In this document: positions 8,071 through 15,518 of the stretch, in pieces
Position numbering within the stretch: position 1 is the stretch's first letter
Layout of the letters: each line of letters opens with the position of its first letter
Assembly: GCF_000473145.1 (NCBI RefSeq)
Contig: NZ_KI421500.1
Location: forward strand, 3,797,583-3,861,582
Direction of reading: 5' to 3'
From: Leisingera daeponensis DSM 23529
GTDB lineage: Bacteria > Pseudomonadota > Alphaproteobacteria > Rhodobacterales > Rhodobacteraceae
DNA: 64,000 nucleotides
Position numbers and translations under genes: made by a program
Notes under the pieces: model-generated
Database searches by the model: none
What the model was told of the DNA's origin: nothing
Seen by the model: the letters and a program-made list of their open reading frames with translations, nothing else

Positions 8071-9236
8071 TGTTGCTGTATCCGGGAACGCGGTCTCATG
8101 CTTTCGATTTGCGCCGCAGTCATCGGAGTTGGGTCGTTCTCCGGGTCTCTCCTGAATAGCCGCGCACGCAGGGTGTCGCGAAGCATCACCAGCTCGCGAT
8201 AAACCCAGCGAATGCGGCTCCCCCGCAGAATGCGACGATCAAAGGGAGAAGGAGCATTTTCGGCTGCGGCGGAACGGACGAAGAATGGTGGGAACACGGC
8301 TGGGGCGTCGGCGCTGGCCGTGTTCTGATCTCCTCGCAAATCTTCTCCAACTGGCTCAGCTGATGCGAATGGCGGCGTTGGACTTCCAACACCTGAGCCA
8401 CGGCTGACACCGTGCGTTCCGACATCCTGGCGGCGATCCCGGCGCTGCGCTCGGTCGTCGTCATGAGGTCTTCCCAGTCTATTCCCATGTTCTGTTTGTT
8501 CATTTTGCATTTCCTTCATTGAGTTGATTTCACGGATCACGGCATTGGCGTCCGCGCGACTGTGCCCCTGGTCGATGTGATGCCACTCGGCCTTCGGTGC
8601 GATCTTGTCTCCATGGCCCGCCATTTTCCGGCTGGCCGCGCCTTCATGGATCTGCGGGATGCGGTCGATCCCACGCGCGGCAAAGGACAGATGCGTGATG
8701 TGGCTATCCTGGCCATATCCCCACGCATCCATCATCCGGTTGTGGATCGACGCCCACTGCGCGGCGGTCGTTTCAACGGCATTCTTTCGTGCCATGCCCA
8801 GCGTGCTGCGTGGGCGTCCCCGCCCGCCTGTCTTCACCTGGACATCGAAGGCGACGACATGCGCGTGAGGGTTCGCGATGTCGTTGCCGGTCTGGTCATG
8901 GATCGCGGCGACATACCCCGCGACGCCCTGCGTGAACGTCTCGCAGAACTCTTTCACGAGGGCCGCGCGCTGGTCCGGCGTGGCTTCCACTGGCAGGGCC
9001 AGAATGAAACGCTCGCAAACGCGCCCCTTCCGCCGTTCGGCTTCCTGCTCTGCCAAGGTGCCGGTTTCCGCATCGGTCTTGCCTGCCAGACGCTCCCGCA
9101 AGACGCAGCGCGCTGCCTGCTGACGGGTGATGTATCGCAGGTGAGCGGCGGTCTGCCCGTGCTCGGCCTGCCGCGCGTCGGCGGTCCGCTTTTCGGAAAA
9201 AGTCCTGACAGAGTGTTTGAAGGAGAAGAGTGCCAT
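8061..9236 (-). CDS. MobA/MobL-family (MobQ) relaxase
   Basis: A 391-residue relaxase. The N-terminal domain (about 1-200) has the MobA/MobL signature: an early Tyr (Y35 in HLRYITR) as the likely nicking residue, IHD at 112-114 and NPHAHVV with H124 and H126 as the metal-binding histidines. The enzyme would nick one strand at oriT, stay covalently bound and pilot the strand through a helper conjugation system; no type IV secretion genes are in the window, so the element would be mobilisable rather than self-transmissible. The C-terminal part is Arg/Asp-rich and low in complexity exactly where a second frame encodes the MobB-like protein at 8186-8503. A strong oriT candidate lies 23 bp upstream of the start codon, as in RSF1010-type mobilisation regions. 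Confidence 0.88.
   Translation of the reverse strand: MALFSFKHSVRTFSEKRTADARQAEHGQTAAHLRYITRQQAARCVLRERLAGKTDAETGTLAEQEAERRKGRVCERFILALPVEATPDQRAALVKEFCETFTQGVAGYVAAIHDQTGNDIANPHAHVVAFDVQVKTGGRGRPRSTLGMARKNAVETTAAQWASIHNRMMDAWGYGQDSHITHLSFAARGIDRIPQIHEGAASRKMAGHGDKIAPKAEWHHIDQGHSRADANAVIREINSMKEMQNEQTEHGNRLGRPHDDDRAQRRDRRQDVGTHGVSRGSGVGSPTPPFASAEPVGEDLRGDQNTASADAPAVFPPFFVRSAAAENAPSPFDRRILRGSRIRWVYRELVMLRDTLRARLFRRDPENDPTPMTAAQIESMRPRSRIQQHYR
8186..8503 (-). CDS. MobB-like membrane protein nested inside the relaxase gene
   Basis: A 105-residue frame lies wholly inside the relaxase gene on the same strand but in a different reading frame. It has its own Shine-Dalgarno sequence (AAGGA, 7-8 nt before ATG 8501-8503). 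The protein has a helical N-terminal part (residues about 10-60, QVLEVQRRHSHQLSQLEKI suggests a short coiled coil), a Pro/Ser linker, and one C-terminal membrane segment at 83-103 (MLLLPLIVAFCGGAAFAGF). RSF1010 MobB has the same arrangement: encoded within mobA in another frame, membrane-anchored, and aiding mobilisation. No sequence homology to MobB is claimed; the call rests on architecture, position and the ribosome binding site. Confidence 0.65.
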   Translation of the reverse strand: MNKQNMGIDWEDLMTTTERSAGIAARMSERTVSAVAQVLEVQRRHSHQLSQLEKICEEIRTRPAPTPQPCSHHSSSVPPQPKMLLLPLIVAFCGGAAFAGFIASW

Positions 9237-9258
9237 TTCCCTGCGATTTTGGTTGCGG

Positions 9259-9290
9259 GGACAAAATGACTATTTTGTCCGTTGTGCGCC
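9259..9290 (+). other. candidate oriT with RSF1010-like nic region
   Basis: A perfect 9-bp inverted repeat (GGACAAAAT at 9259-9267, ATTTTGTCC at 9272-9280) is followed at once by GTTGTGCGCC (9281-9290). RSF1010/R1162 oriT has the same layout from memory: an inverted repeat, then GTAAGTGCGCCCT with the nick at the GTGCGC core. The site lies between the relaxase start and the next gene, which is the usual oriT position for MobQ elements. Confidence 0.7.
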
Positions 9291-9315
9291 TTAAAATCAG
9301 ATAGGAACAGGACCC

Positions 9316-9588
9316 ATGAATGAAAAACACGACAAGTCTCTCGATATGGTTTGGATACACGCCAACAAGCATTGTGTCAGCTATCGCCTTTGCGATCCTG
9401 CTGCCGGTCTGTCGATTGAACAGATGCGACATGTTTCCAGCCTGATGCTCGATTTGTTCGAGCGAGAAGCCGAAAAGATGAAAGCCGCGAAGAAAGAAAG
9501 AGCCTCGGTGCCGGGGCCTTCTGGCGACCCCGGCAACCCTGCACATTCCAGTCCCGTCAGGCGGTTTCAACAATCGGTTCTGCGATGA
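9316..9588 (+). CDS. hypothetical small protein
   Basis: A 90-residue frame starting at ATG 9316 with AGGA-type sequences upstream. The first 60 residues are plausibly helical (IEQMRHVSSLMLDLFEREAEKMKAAKKE); the remainder is Pro/Ser/Gly-rich. It is divergent from the relaxase across oriT and overlaps the 3' end of the convergent ATPase gene by 32 nt. No family recognised. It could be an oriT-accessory protein by position, or a chance frame. Confidence 0.4.
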   Translation: MNEKHDKSLDMVWIHANKHCVSYRLCDPAAGLSIEQMRHVSSLMLDLFEREAEKMKAAKKERASVPGPSGDPGNPAHSSPVRRFQQSVLR

Positions 9589-10690
9589 CGGGGCTATCAG
9601 GCGCGCGCCTGAACCCATCCCCGTTGGACTCGACGCGGCCATCGGCCACGAGGTCATCCAGCGCCCGCCCGATTGCCTTGCGAAGCGAGTCCTTGTTGTC
9701 TCGGACTGTGTTGAAGGCGTCGCCTGATCGGTCTGCAATCTCGGGGCGCGTGAAGAACCTTTCCGGCTCCTGCTTGCTCAACGCACCCAGGGTGCGGGCC
9801 AAGTCTTCCCGACGCTCTGCCCGACTGTTGTCGGTCTTCCGGTTGTCGTTGGCCGCTGGCTTCGTCTTGGCAAAAGCACCCGGTTCAAGTGCGACCGCAT
9901 ATGGAACCGAAACCTCATCACCTTCGGAGTCGCGTCCGATGAAAAACGAGGTCATCTCGAACGGGATTGGGCCGCTTTCCTTGGTATTCTTCTGCTTTTT
10001 CGGCACCAGAAGCACGATTTTCTTCGAGCCATGGCAATCATCGGCCGGTTTGAGGATGTAAAGGCCGTCGAGATTGCTTTCCTGCGCGCTGGACCCGCGT
10101 GGGCGGTCAGTATTTCCGGTGCCGACATGGTGAATGAGAACGACGCAAGCGTTTGTCTGTTTGGCGATTTGGTCGGCGTGCCCAATCGCCGTGCCCATGG
10201 TCGAAGACAGGTTCTCGTCTGCACCCCCGAGGCATCGGTTCAGTGTGTCGAACACAACGACTGCCCTGTCGCAGTCGTTCTCTGCCTTCTTACGTTCAAC
10301 GACAGTCCGAACCATCGACACGATGTTCGGGTCCATCAGGTTCGGCGCTTCATGAACGACGAAGAAGGGAGCCGTGGCACAAGCCGGATCGCGAAGAATG
10401 GGGTGGGCCCTTTTCAGCACGCCCTCGGGGTCCTCCGCGCCGTAATAGACGACCACACTTCGACGGACGGGACGCCCGCCAAAATTGCGACCCTGAGCGG
10501 CATGGGCACATGCAGCGGCAACAATATTGGTCTTTCCAAGTGCCGGAGCGCCTGCGATCATGGAAACTTCGTTCAGGTTGAAAAGACCCTTGATTGCAAA
10601 GGGCACATCGACCTGGGGCACATATCCGGGCGCATGGGTCATTTTTGGCTCTGGCTGCATATTGGAGTTTGCGAAGTCGAATTCATACAT
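9557..10690 (-). CDS. AAA_25 / RepA-like RecA-fold ATPase
   Basis: A 377-residue protein with a RecA-type ATPase core: Walker A GAPALGKT at 47-54, YYGAEDPEG near 82-90 (catalytic Glu region), Walker B VVVFD near 144-148, and a LIHHVG motif around 190. This is the AAA_25 pattern shared with RSF1010 RepA, the hexameric replicative helicase of MobQ plasmids. The C-terminal 100 residues look like a winged-helix module (PEIADRSGDAFNTVRDNKDS...). ATG 10688-10690 has GAGGA upstream. Next to the MobQ relaxase, and with inverted repeats just upstream, it probably acts in replication of the excised element. A general DNA-repair ATPase is the alternative. No RepC-type initiator or primase is seen. Confidence 0.8.
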   Translation of the reverse strand: MYEFDFANSNMQPEPKMTHAPGYVPQVDVPFAIKGLFNLNEVSMIAGAPALGKTNIVAAACAHAAQGRNFGGRPVRRSVVVYYGAEDPEGVLKRAHPILRDPACATAPFFVVHEAPNLMDPNIVSMVRTVVERKKAENDCDRAVVVFDTLNRCLGGADENLSSTMGTAIGHADQIAKQTNACVVLIHHVGTGNTDRPRGSSAQESNLDGLYILKPADDCHGSKKIVLLVPKKQKNTKESGPIPFEMTSFFIGRDSEGDEVSVPYAVALEPGAFAKTKPAANDNRKTDNSRAERREDLARTLGALSKQEPERFFTRPEIADRSGDAFNTVRDNKDSLRKAIGRALDDLVADGRVESNGDGFRRAPDSPVIAEPIVETA

Positions 10691-10766
10691 AGGTTTTATT
10701 CCTCGGTATTGGTCCGGTCAGCACCATGCTGCCGATCCCAAGGAGGAAATGGTTCCAATGCGATCC

Positions 10767-10783
10767 GGACAAAAACGATTTTG
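10767..10783. repeat. oriT-like half repeat upstream of the ATPase
   Basis: GGACAAAA followed by CGATTTTG forms a short dyad (CAAAA/TTTTG with a 4-nt centre) that resembles the left part of the oriT inverted repeat at 9259. It lies just left of the 68-nt inverted repeat. It may be a second single-strand or protein-binding site, or chance. Confidence 0.35.
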
Positions 10784-10790
10784 CATCTTT

Positions 10791-10858
10791 TTTTCGGACG
10801 GACGGACAGGACCATACCGCCCCCGTAGGGGGCGTGGTCCAGTCCGTCCGTCCGAAAA
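10791..10858. repeat. 68-nt near-perfect inverted repeat (candidate replication or recombination site)
   Basis: The outer arms TTTTCGGACGGACGGAC and its complement (10791-10807 and 10842-10858) pair perfectly over 17 bp. Inside lie GGACCA/TGGTCC and CGCCCCC/GGGGGCG arms around a GTA loop, with one mismatch and a 3-nt bulge. The arms contain three tandem CGGA units. It lies 101 bp upstream of the RepA-like gene. The T7 run precedes the stem on the plus strand, so it cannot work as a standard intrinsic terminator in either direction. The location favours an origin or a control site. Confidence 0.85.
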
Positions 10859-11199
10859 TGGAATGAGCGCAGACGTCGCTGAGCATCCAAATCTGAGATG
10901 TGGTTTTTTTGTGGGGTTCCTGTTCAGGACCCCTTCACGAAGTTAGTATTTTCAGATACTTCTGAGCAAGGTTGCTCGGGCATCGTCTCCGCCATTTTCC
11001 TGAATCCACAAGTGGCTAATGTCTAGCGCCCATCGGGCGGCCAAGGCTGCCCGCCTGCGGCCGTTGGCACAGGGAGACCCTGGAGCGCCGGGAGTTCCTT
11101 GCCGGGAACAGCGCCGGGGCCGGCGGCAGGCCTTGGTTTCGCACCCCTTAGACGATCACTCGCCTGTCAGACCGAAATCCCGGCCTGCCGCCGCGGGGA
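10859..11199. other. non-coding junction between the mobile element and the chromosomal arginine operon
   Basis: No gene. It contains further dyads (GGGGTTCCTG/CAGGACCCC at 10913-10933; AGTAT/ATACT at 10945-10960), an AT-rich patch, and a long imperfect inverted repeat at 11122-11192. Gene content changes here from mobile-element to core metabolism, so the right end of the element is probably inside this stretch. No tRNA or obvious att direct repeat can be identified from one end alone. Confidence 0.5.
11122..11192. repeat. imperfect inverted repeat with 20-bp arms
   Basis: Arms at 11122-11141 and 11173-11192 match at 17 of 20 positions, including a perfect 11-bp GGCGGCAGGCC / GGCCTGCCGCC pair, around a 31-nt loop. 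It ends 8 nt from the stop codon of the DDAH gene. It may be a transcription terminator for that operon or a recombination site at the element boundary. Confidence 0.6.
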
Positions 11200-11982
11200 T
11201 CAGAAGCGCAGGGACAGGCAGGACATGCCGCCGTCCAGCTTGGCGCAGTCGGTGTTGTCGATCTCGGCGATTTCGAAACCGGCCTTGTCCAGCATCTCGG
11301 CGGTGCGGGGGAAGCCTGCGGCCATAAGCACCAGATTGTTGAAGCGGATGGCGTTGGCAGCGGCTTCCTCGCCGTCGGCCACATGCAGAACCCGGTACCC
11401 CTCGAAACACCCCGACGCGTCCAGGCGTTTGGTTGCCAGGATCGTCTCCGCATCCATCAGGGAGCAGTCGGTTTTGAAGTGCAATACGCCTTCGGGCGTG
11501 AAAACCTCGCGCAGGGTGTGGCCCCATTCGGCGGCGATCTCGGCCAGTTCGGCAACGCCTGCCGCGTCAGTGCGGTCGGAGCGGCCCACCAGGATTTCCT
11601 TGCCGGTCACCAGGATGTCGCCGCCTTCAATGCAGCCGGGGCCGGTGATTTCGCGGACATCGTCATAACAGACGCGCAGGGTGGGGTCCATTTCAGCCAC
11701 TTCACCCAGGCGCGACGGCGCGCCAGGGCGCATCAGGATCGCGCCCTGCGGCAGGCAGAGGGCCGTGTCCTCGACGAACTGCGCGTCGGGATAGGCCTCC
11801 AGCGGCTCAAGCTCGATCACCTCAGCACCGGTGCTGCGCAGGGCGGAAACATAGGCGGCGTGCGCCTTCAGCATCGTTGCTAGGTTCGGGTTGCCGGTGT
11901 CCTCGGCGCGCAGGCCCTGGGCGATGGTTGAGGCCGGGCGGCGGGTGATGGCGCGTGTAAACTCAAAGGTGGGGTTTCGCAT
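11200..11982 (-). CDS. dimethylarginine dimethylaminohydrolase (DDAH) family protein
   Basis: A 260-residue guanidino-group hydrolase of the amidinotransferase superfamily. DDAH converts N-omega-methylated arginines to citrulline and methylamines through a Cys nucleophile. Visible active-site elements are DAQFVEDTA, CIEGGDI, GVLHFKTDCSLMD (catalytic His) and the C-terminal NTDCAKLDGGMSCLSLRF with the terminal Cys as nucleophile. ATG 11980-11982 has AGGAG upstream; the longer frame is read-through of the preceding gene. It is last in the TetR-aruH-aruI-DDAH operon, 4 nt after aruI. Context fits arginine or methylarginine catabolism. The substrate could also be another guanidino compound. Confidence 0.85.
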   Translation of the reverse strand: MRNPTFEFTRAITRRPASTIAQGLRAEDTGNPNLATMLKAHAAYVSALRSTGAEVIELEPLEAYPDAQFVEDTALCLPQGAILMRPGAPSRLGEVAEMDPTLRVCYDDVREITGPGCIEGGDILVTGKEILVGRSDRTDAAGVAELAEIAAEWGHTLREVFTPEGVLHFKTDCSLMDAETILATKRLDASGCFEGYRVLHVADGEEAAANAIRFNNLVLMAAGFPRTAEMLDKAGFEIAEIDNTDCAKLDGGMSCLSLRF

Positions 11983-11986
11983 GGGG

Positions 11987-13597
11987 TTACTCCTGGGCCG
12001 GAGAGGATCCGGTGATTTCGATTTCGATTTCGACAATGGAAGGGGTTCCGCGGCGGCTGGCCTCTTCGAGGGCAGCGGCAATGGCTTGCGGGTCCATTGG
12101 GGCGCGGGTGTACGGGATGCCGAAGGAGGCGGCGGCGGGGCCGAACTCCGGAGGCGTGGGGTCGCAGCCGGTCACGGGCACGTTCACGGCTTCCATCGAA
12201 GCGGCGATCTCCCCGTAGCCGCGGTTGTTCCATATAACAAAGGTAACGGGCAGGGATGCGTCCACGGCAGCCATGATTTCCGGCAGGGAAAACTGCGCGC
12301 CGCCGTCGCCGGCGATGCAGATCACTGGCGCTGACGGATCGGCAACCGAAGCCCCGATGGCGGCGGGGATGCCATAGCCAAGCGCGCCGTATCCGGTGGC
12401 GGCGTTGAACCAGCCGCCGGGGCGATCATGGTCGTAATAAAGGTTGCCGGCATAGACCGGCTGGGTGGAGTCGCCCACCATCAGCGCGCCGGGCACGGCA
12501 TCGCGTATGGCGTTCAGCACCTCGACCTGGGCCCGGTACTGCGGGCCGATTTCCTCCAGGGCTGCGGCGCGGGTGTGTTTGGCGCGCGCGGCACCCTCAC
12601 TTTGCTTTGGCAGCGCGGGCACTGCGTCGAGCAGGGCGGCGGCTGCCTCGCCTGCGCTGCCGGCTATGGCGATTTCCGCTGCGTGCCGGGCCAGCTGATC
12701 AGCACAAATGTCGACCCGGATCAGCCCCGGCATCCGGGCCATGCCGCCGGTGGCGTACATGTCGTAATCGGTTGGCCCCAGTTCAGTGCCCAGCGCCAAG
12801 ACGCAATCGGCGTCCTCAATCAGCGTGCGGACCGCCTGCAGGCTGGGGCTGGCAGGGACGGTCAGCGCATGGCCGTGCATCAGACCGCGCGCGTTGACGG
12901 TCTGCACCACCGGCGCATCCAGGTGTTCCGCCAGGGCCTGTAGCTCTGCGCCGGCACGCTTAGCGCCGCCGCCGGCCAGGATCACCACCTTGGCGGCTTT
13001 TGAAAGCAGGTTTGCGGCCTTGGAAATTTGGTCTGGGTCGAGTGGCGGCCGGGCGGTCGCGGGCTGAGGAGTGCCCTCCCGCGCGGAAGCTCCGGCCACG
13101 TCCAGCGGGATCTGGATGTGGGCGGGGCCCGGGCGGCCTGCTGTGAAGGGGGCAAAGGCGCGGTCCAGAGCGGCGTCCAGGTCCTCGGGCCGGGCAACGT
13201 GTTCAGAGGTCAGCGCCACGGTCTTGGCCAACGCGTGCTGATCGGGCAGTTCGTGCAGGTGGCCGTGGCCCTTCCCCAAGGTCCCGGTGGCGTTGACCCC
13301 TGAAACCACCAGCATCGGCACGGAATCCGCGCGGGCCTGGGCCATCGGGGTCAGCGTGTTGGTAAGGCCGGGGCCGGTGATGACAAATGCCACCCCAGGC
13401 TGGCCGGACACCCGCGCATAGCCATCTGCCATAAAACCCGCCCCCTGTTCATGGCGGGGTGTTATGTGGCGGATGCCGGACCCCGCCAGACCGCGGTACA
13501 GCTCGACCGTATGCACCCCGGGGATGCCGAACACGCAGGTGACACCGCGCGCCTTCAGCCCCGCAACCAGGGCTTCGCCAACTGTCGTATTGGTCAT
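11987..13597 (-). CDS. aruI: 5-guanidino-2-oxopentanoate decarboxylase (thiamine diphosphate enzyme)
   Basis: A 536-residue ThDP-dependent enzyme of the acetolactate synthase superfamily. The N-terminal PYR domain has the catalytic Glu in PRHEQGAGFMADGYAR. The C-terminal PP domain has the GDG...N cofactor motif (GDGGAQFSLPE ... VIWNN). Sequence alone would allow an acetolactate-synthase-like or benzoylformate-type decarboxylase. The upstream transaminase and the amino acid importer make AruI, which decarboxylates 2-ketoarginine to 4-guanidinobutyraldehyde, the best call. ATG overlaps the aruH stop (ATGA at 13594-13597), so translation is coupled. No 4-guanidinobutyraldehyde dehydrogenase lies in the window, so the pathway must continue elsewhere. 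Confidence 0.78.
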   Translation of the reverse strand: MTNTTVGEALVAGLKARGVTCVFGIPGVHTVELYRGLAGSGIRHITPRHEQGAGFMADGYARVSGQPGVAFVITGPGLTNTLTPMAQARADSVPMLVVSGVNATGTLGKGHGHLHELPDQHALAKTVALTSEHVARPEDLDAALDRAFAPFTAGRPGPAHIQIPLDVAGASAREGTPQPATARPPLDPDQISKAANLLSKAAKVVILAGGGAKRAGAELQALAEHLDAPVVQTVNARGLMHGHALTVPASPSLQAVRTLIEDADCVLALGTELGPTDYDMYATGGMARMPGLIRVDICADQLARHAAEIAIAGSAGEAAAALLDAVPALPKQSEGAARAKHTRAAALEEIGPQYRAQVEVLNAIRDAVPGALMVGDSTQPVYAGNLYYDHDRPGGWFNAATGYGALGYGIPAAIGASVADPSAPVICIAGDGGAQFSLPEIMAAVDASLPVTFVIWNNRGYGEIAASMEAVNVPVTGCDPTPPEFGPAAASFGIPYTRAPMDPQAIAAALEEASRRGTPSIVEIEIEITGSSPAQE

Positions 13598-14778
13598 GCG
13601 ACGCTCCTGGACTTGCGGTTTGCGTGGGCCGCGATCCGGTCGAGGGCGGCGGCAAAGCTCTCGTCATCAATCGTCAGGGCGACGCGCACCCAGTGCTTGA
13701 GGCCTTCGCCAAAGGCGGAGCCGGGCATCACAGCAACGCCGCTCCCCAGCAGGTCCCAGGCATAGGCATCGCCGTCCATGCCGGTGGACGTCACGTCGAT
13801 CAGGGCGAACATGCCGGCCTCCGGGCGGTGCACACGCAGGCCGGTTTCTCCATGCAGGCGCTGTTCAAGAAGGGCTGCGCGGGCGGCAAAGCGGGCCGCC
13901 ATGCCCGCGGCGACAGAAGAGCCTTCGCGCACCGCCTTTTCGGTCATGTCGGCGATGAAGGGCTGGTTGCCGAACAGCATGGTTTCCGAGACCGGCAGCA
14001 GCGCGGAGCAGAAAGCCTCAGGCCCAACGGCCCAGCCGCTGCGGAACCCCGGCGCGGCGTGGGATTTGGAGATTGAGGAAACCGCGATCACCCGGTCTGC
14101 CAGGGCCGGATCGGAGAGGGGGGAGACGAACTCCGCTCCCTCGAACACCAGATGCTCATAAACTTCATCGGAGATGATCCAGAGGTCATGCTCCACCGCC
14201 AGTTCGCCGATTTCGCGCAGGTCCTCAGCGGTCAGGATGGCACCGGTGGGGTTGTGCGGGGTGGTCAGCAAAATGGCGCGGCTGCGCGGGGTGATGCGGG
14301 CGGCGATGTCGCTGGCCTGCATCCGGAAGCCGGCTTCAGGCCGCAGCGGCACGGGCACCATTTCGGCACCCGTCGCGCGGATCACGCCCTCGTAGGTGGC
14401 ATACATCGGGTCGCCCGCCAATACCTCGGTGCCGGGTTCGGCAACGCCTTGCAGCACCGCGTAAAGCGCGGTCTGGGTGCCAGGGAAACACAGGATGTTT
14501 TCCGGACCGAATTCCCGCCCGCGGGTGGCGGAATAGGTCCCGGCCAGGGCGGCACGCAGATTCGCCTCGCCTCGGCCGTCGGAATAACCGGTACGGCCTG
14601 CCTGCATCGCCTGCGCCGCGGCCTCAAGCAGTTCCGGCGGCGTGGGCACGTCCGGCTCGCCGATGGTCATTTCCACCAAGTCGGCCCCGGCCGCGGCCAT
14701 CTGCCGTGCTTTCAGATGCACTTCCCATTTTCCGCCGCCCAGTCCGGCCAGCCGTTCGGTGATTGCTGTCAGCCTCAT
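13594..14778 (-). CDS. aruH: arginine:pyruvate transaminase-like class I/II aminotransferase
   Basis: A 394-residue fold-type I PLP enzyme. Visible features are the N-terminal GEPDVPTPPELLEAA, the TTPHNPTGA cofactor segment, DEVYEHLVFEG and the PLP lysine in SSISKSHAAPGFRSGW. AruH moves the arginine amino group to pyruvate, giving 2-ketoarginine, the substrate of the next gene product. ATG 14776-14778 overlaps the TetR stop as ATGA, and the 3' end overlaps aruI by ATGA. Other aminotransferases of this class (aspartate or aromatic) are possible from sequence alone. The AruI-type partner and the divergent polar amino acid importer support arginine. Confidence 0.8.
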   Translation of the reverse strand: MRLTAITERLAGLGGGKWEVHLKARQMAAAGADLVEMTIGEPDVPTPPELLEAAAQAMQAGRTGYSDGRGEANLRAALAGTYSATRGREFGPENILCFPGTQTALYAVLQGVAEPGTEVLAGDPMYATYEGVIRATGAEMVPVPLRPEAGFRMQASDIAARITPRSRAILLTTPHNPTGAILTAEDLREIGELAVEHDLWIISDEVYEHLVFEGAEFVSPLSDPALADRVIAVSSISKSHAAPGFRSGWAVGPEAFCSALLPVSETMLFGNQPFIADMTEKAVREGSSVAAGMAARFAARAALLEQRLHGETGLRVHRPEAGMFALIDVTSTGMDGDAYAWDLLGSGVAVMPGSAFGEGLKHWVRVALTIDDESFAAALDRIAAHANRKSRSVA

Positions 14779-15422
14779 GCCGTTGCAGCCTCCTGCTCCA
14801 AATTCAAACCTGTGATCGCGGCAACGGATTGCCGTCCGATGTCTGCCAGCTCGCCCGGCGCAAAGGCGTCCGGAAGGGCGCCGCCCTCCAGCCACAGCCC
14901 GTCGATCACCGCGTTGCAGGCAATCGCCAGCTGCCGCAGCCGGGCGGGCGCGGCGGGACGCCCGGCTTCCTGCAGCGCGGCTGCAATCAGCCCCTCCAGA
15001 AAGTCGCGGAAATACCCATAGGTGCGTTCGTGGGTGGCCTTCATCTGCTCATCCTGCTGCACCTTGTTGAGGAAACTCGCCCAAAGCGCGATGGACCGCG
15101 GATCCACCACCGGCGGCGTCAGAGAAGCGGTCACAAAGGCGGTGAGCCGGTCCAGCGCCGTGCCGTCTGCCCCGGCCGCGGGGGCAAAGGTCTGGTCGGT
15201 CATGGCGGTCATATGATGTTCGTAGGCGGCGATGATCAGCTCTTCTTTGGAGCTGAAATAGTGCCGGATCAGGCCCTGGGTGACGTCGGCGCGCTCGGCA
15301 ATGCCCCGCACCGTGGCCCCGCGCACGCCGTTTTCAGCCACCAGTTCCAGCGTGGCGAGAATCAGCGCCTCCTTCCTGGTCCCGGCGGATTCGCGTTTGA
15401 ATTTGCGGCGGTCGTCGCTCAC
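14775..15422 (-). CDS. TetR-family (BetI-like) transcriptional regulator
   Basis: A 215-residue regulator. The N-terminal TetR helix-turn-helix covers about residues 16-62 (GVRGATVRGIAERADVTQG followed by LIRHYFSSKEELI). The C-terminal ligand-binding region resembles BetI-type TetR_C domains. The start is GTG at 15420-15422, preceded by AGGAG. It is the first gene of the arginine transaminase operon and is divergent from the ABC importer genes. The dyad at 15451-15470 is the natural operator, through which it could control both units. The inducer is unknown; arginine or a keto-derivative is a reasonable guess. Confidence 0.88.
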   Translation of the reverse strand: MSDDRRKFKRESAGTRKEALILATLELVAENGVRGATVRGIAERADVTQGLIRHYFSSKEELIIAAYEHHMTAMTDQTFAPAAGADGTALDRLTAFVTASLTPPVVDPRSIALWASFLNKVQQDEQMKATHERTYGYFRDFLEGLIAAALQEAGRPAAPARLRQLAIACNAVIDGLWLEGGALPDAFAPGELADIGRQSVAAITGLNLEQEAATA

Positions 15423-15440
15423 CCCAGCTCCTGTTTTTGC

Positions 15441-15470
15441 TTGGCATAGAAATTATACGCTTGCATAATT
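15441..15470 (+). promoter_or_regulatory. promoter of the amino acid importer with overlapping TetR operator
   Basis: TTGGCA (15441-15446), a 17-nt spacer and CATAAT (15464-15469) form a good sigma-70 promoter for the plus-strand importer. A 20-bp dyad (AATTATnC ... GnATAATT, 15451-15470) covers the -10 box. On the other strand it also supplies a TATAAT -10-like box for the TetR operon. One repressor binding here could shut both directions. Confidence 0.65.
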
Positions 15471-15518
15471 ACTGGAGTCGCGGCTTACTGCAATCGGAAA
15501 TTTCAAGGTGACACAACA

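Noticed and set aside
10791..10858. Intrinsic terminator
   Set aside because: The only T-run lies before the stem on the plus strand, so neither transcript would have U residues after the hairpin.
11200..11982. Arginine deiminase
   Set aside because: At 260 residues it is much shorter than ArcA-type deiminases, and its motifs match the DDAH branch.
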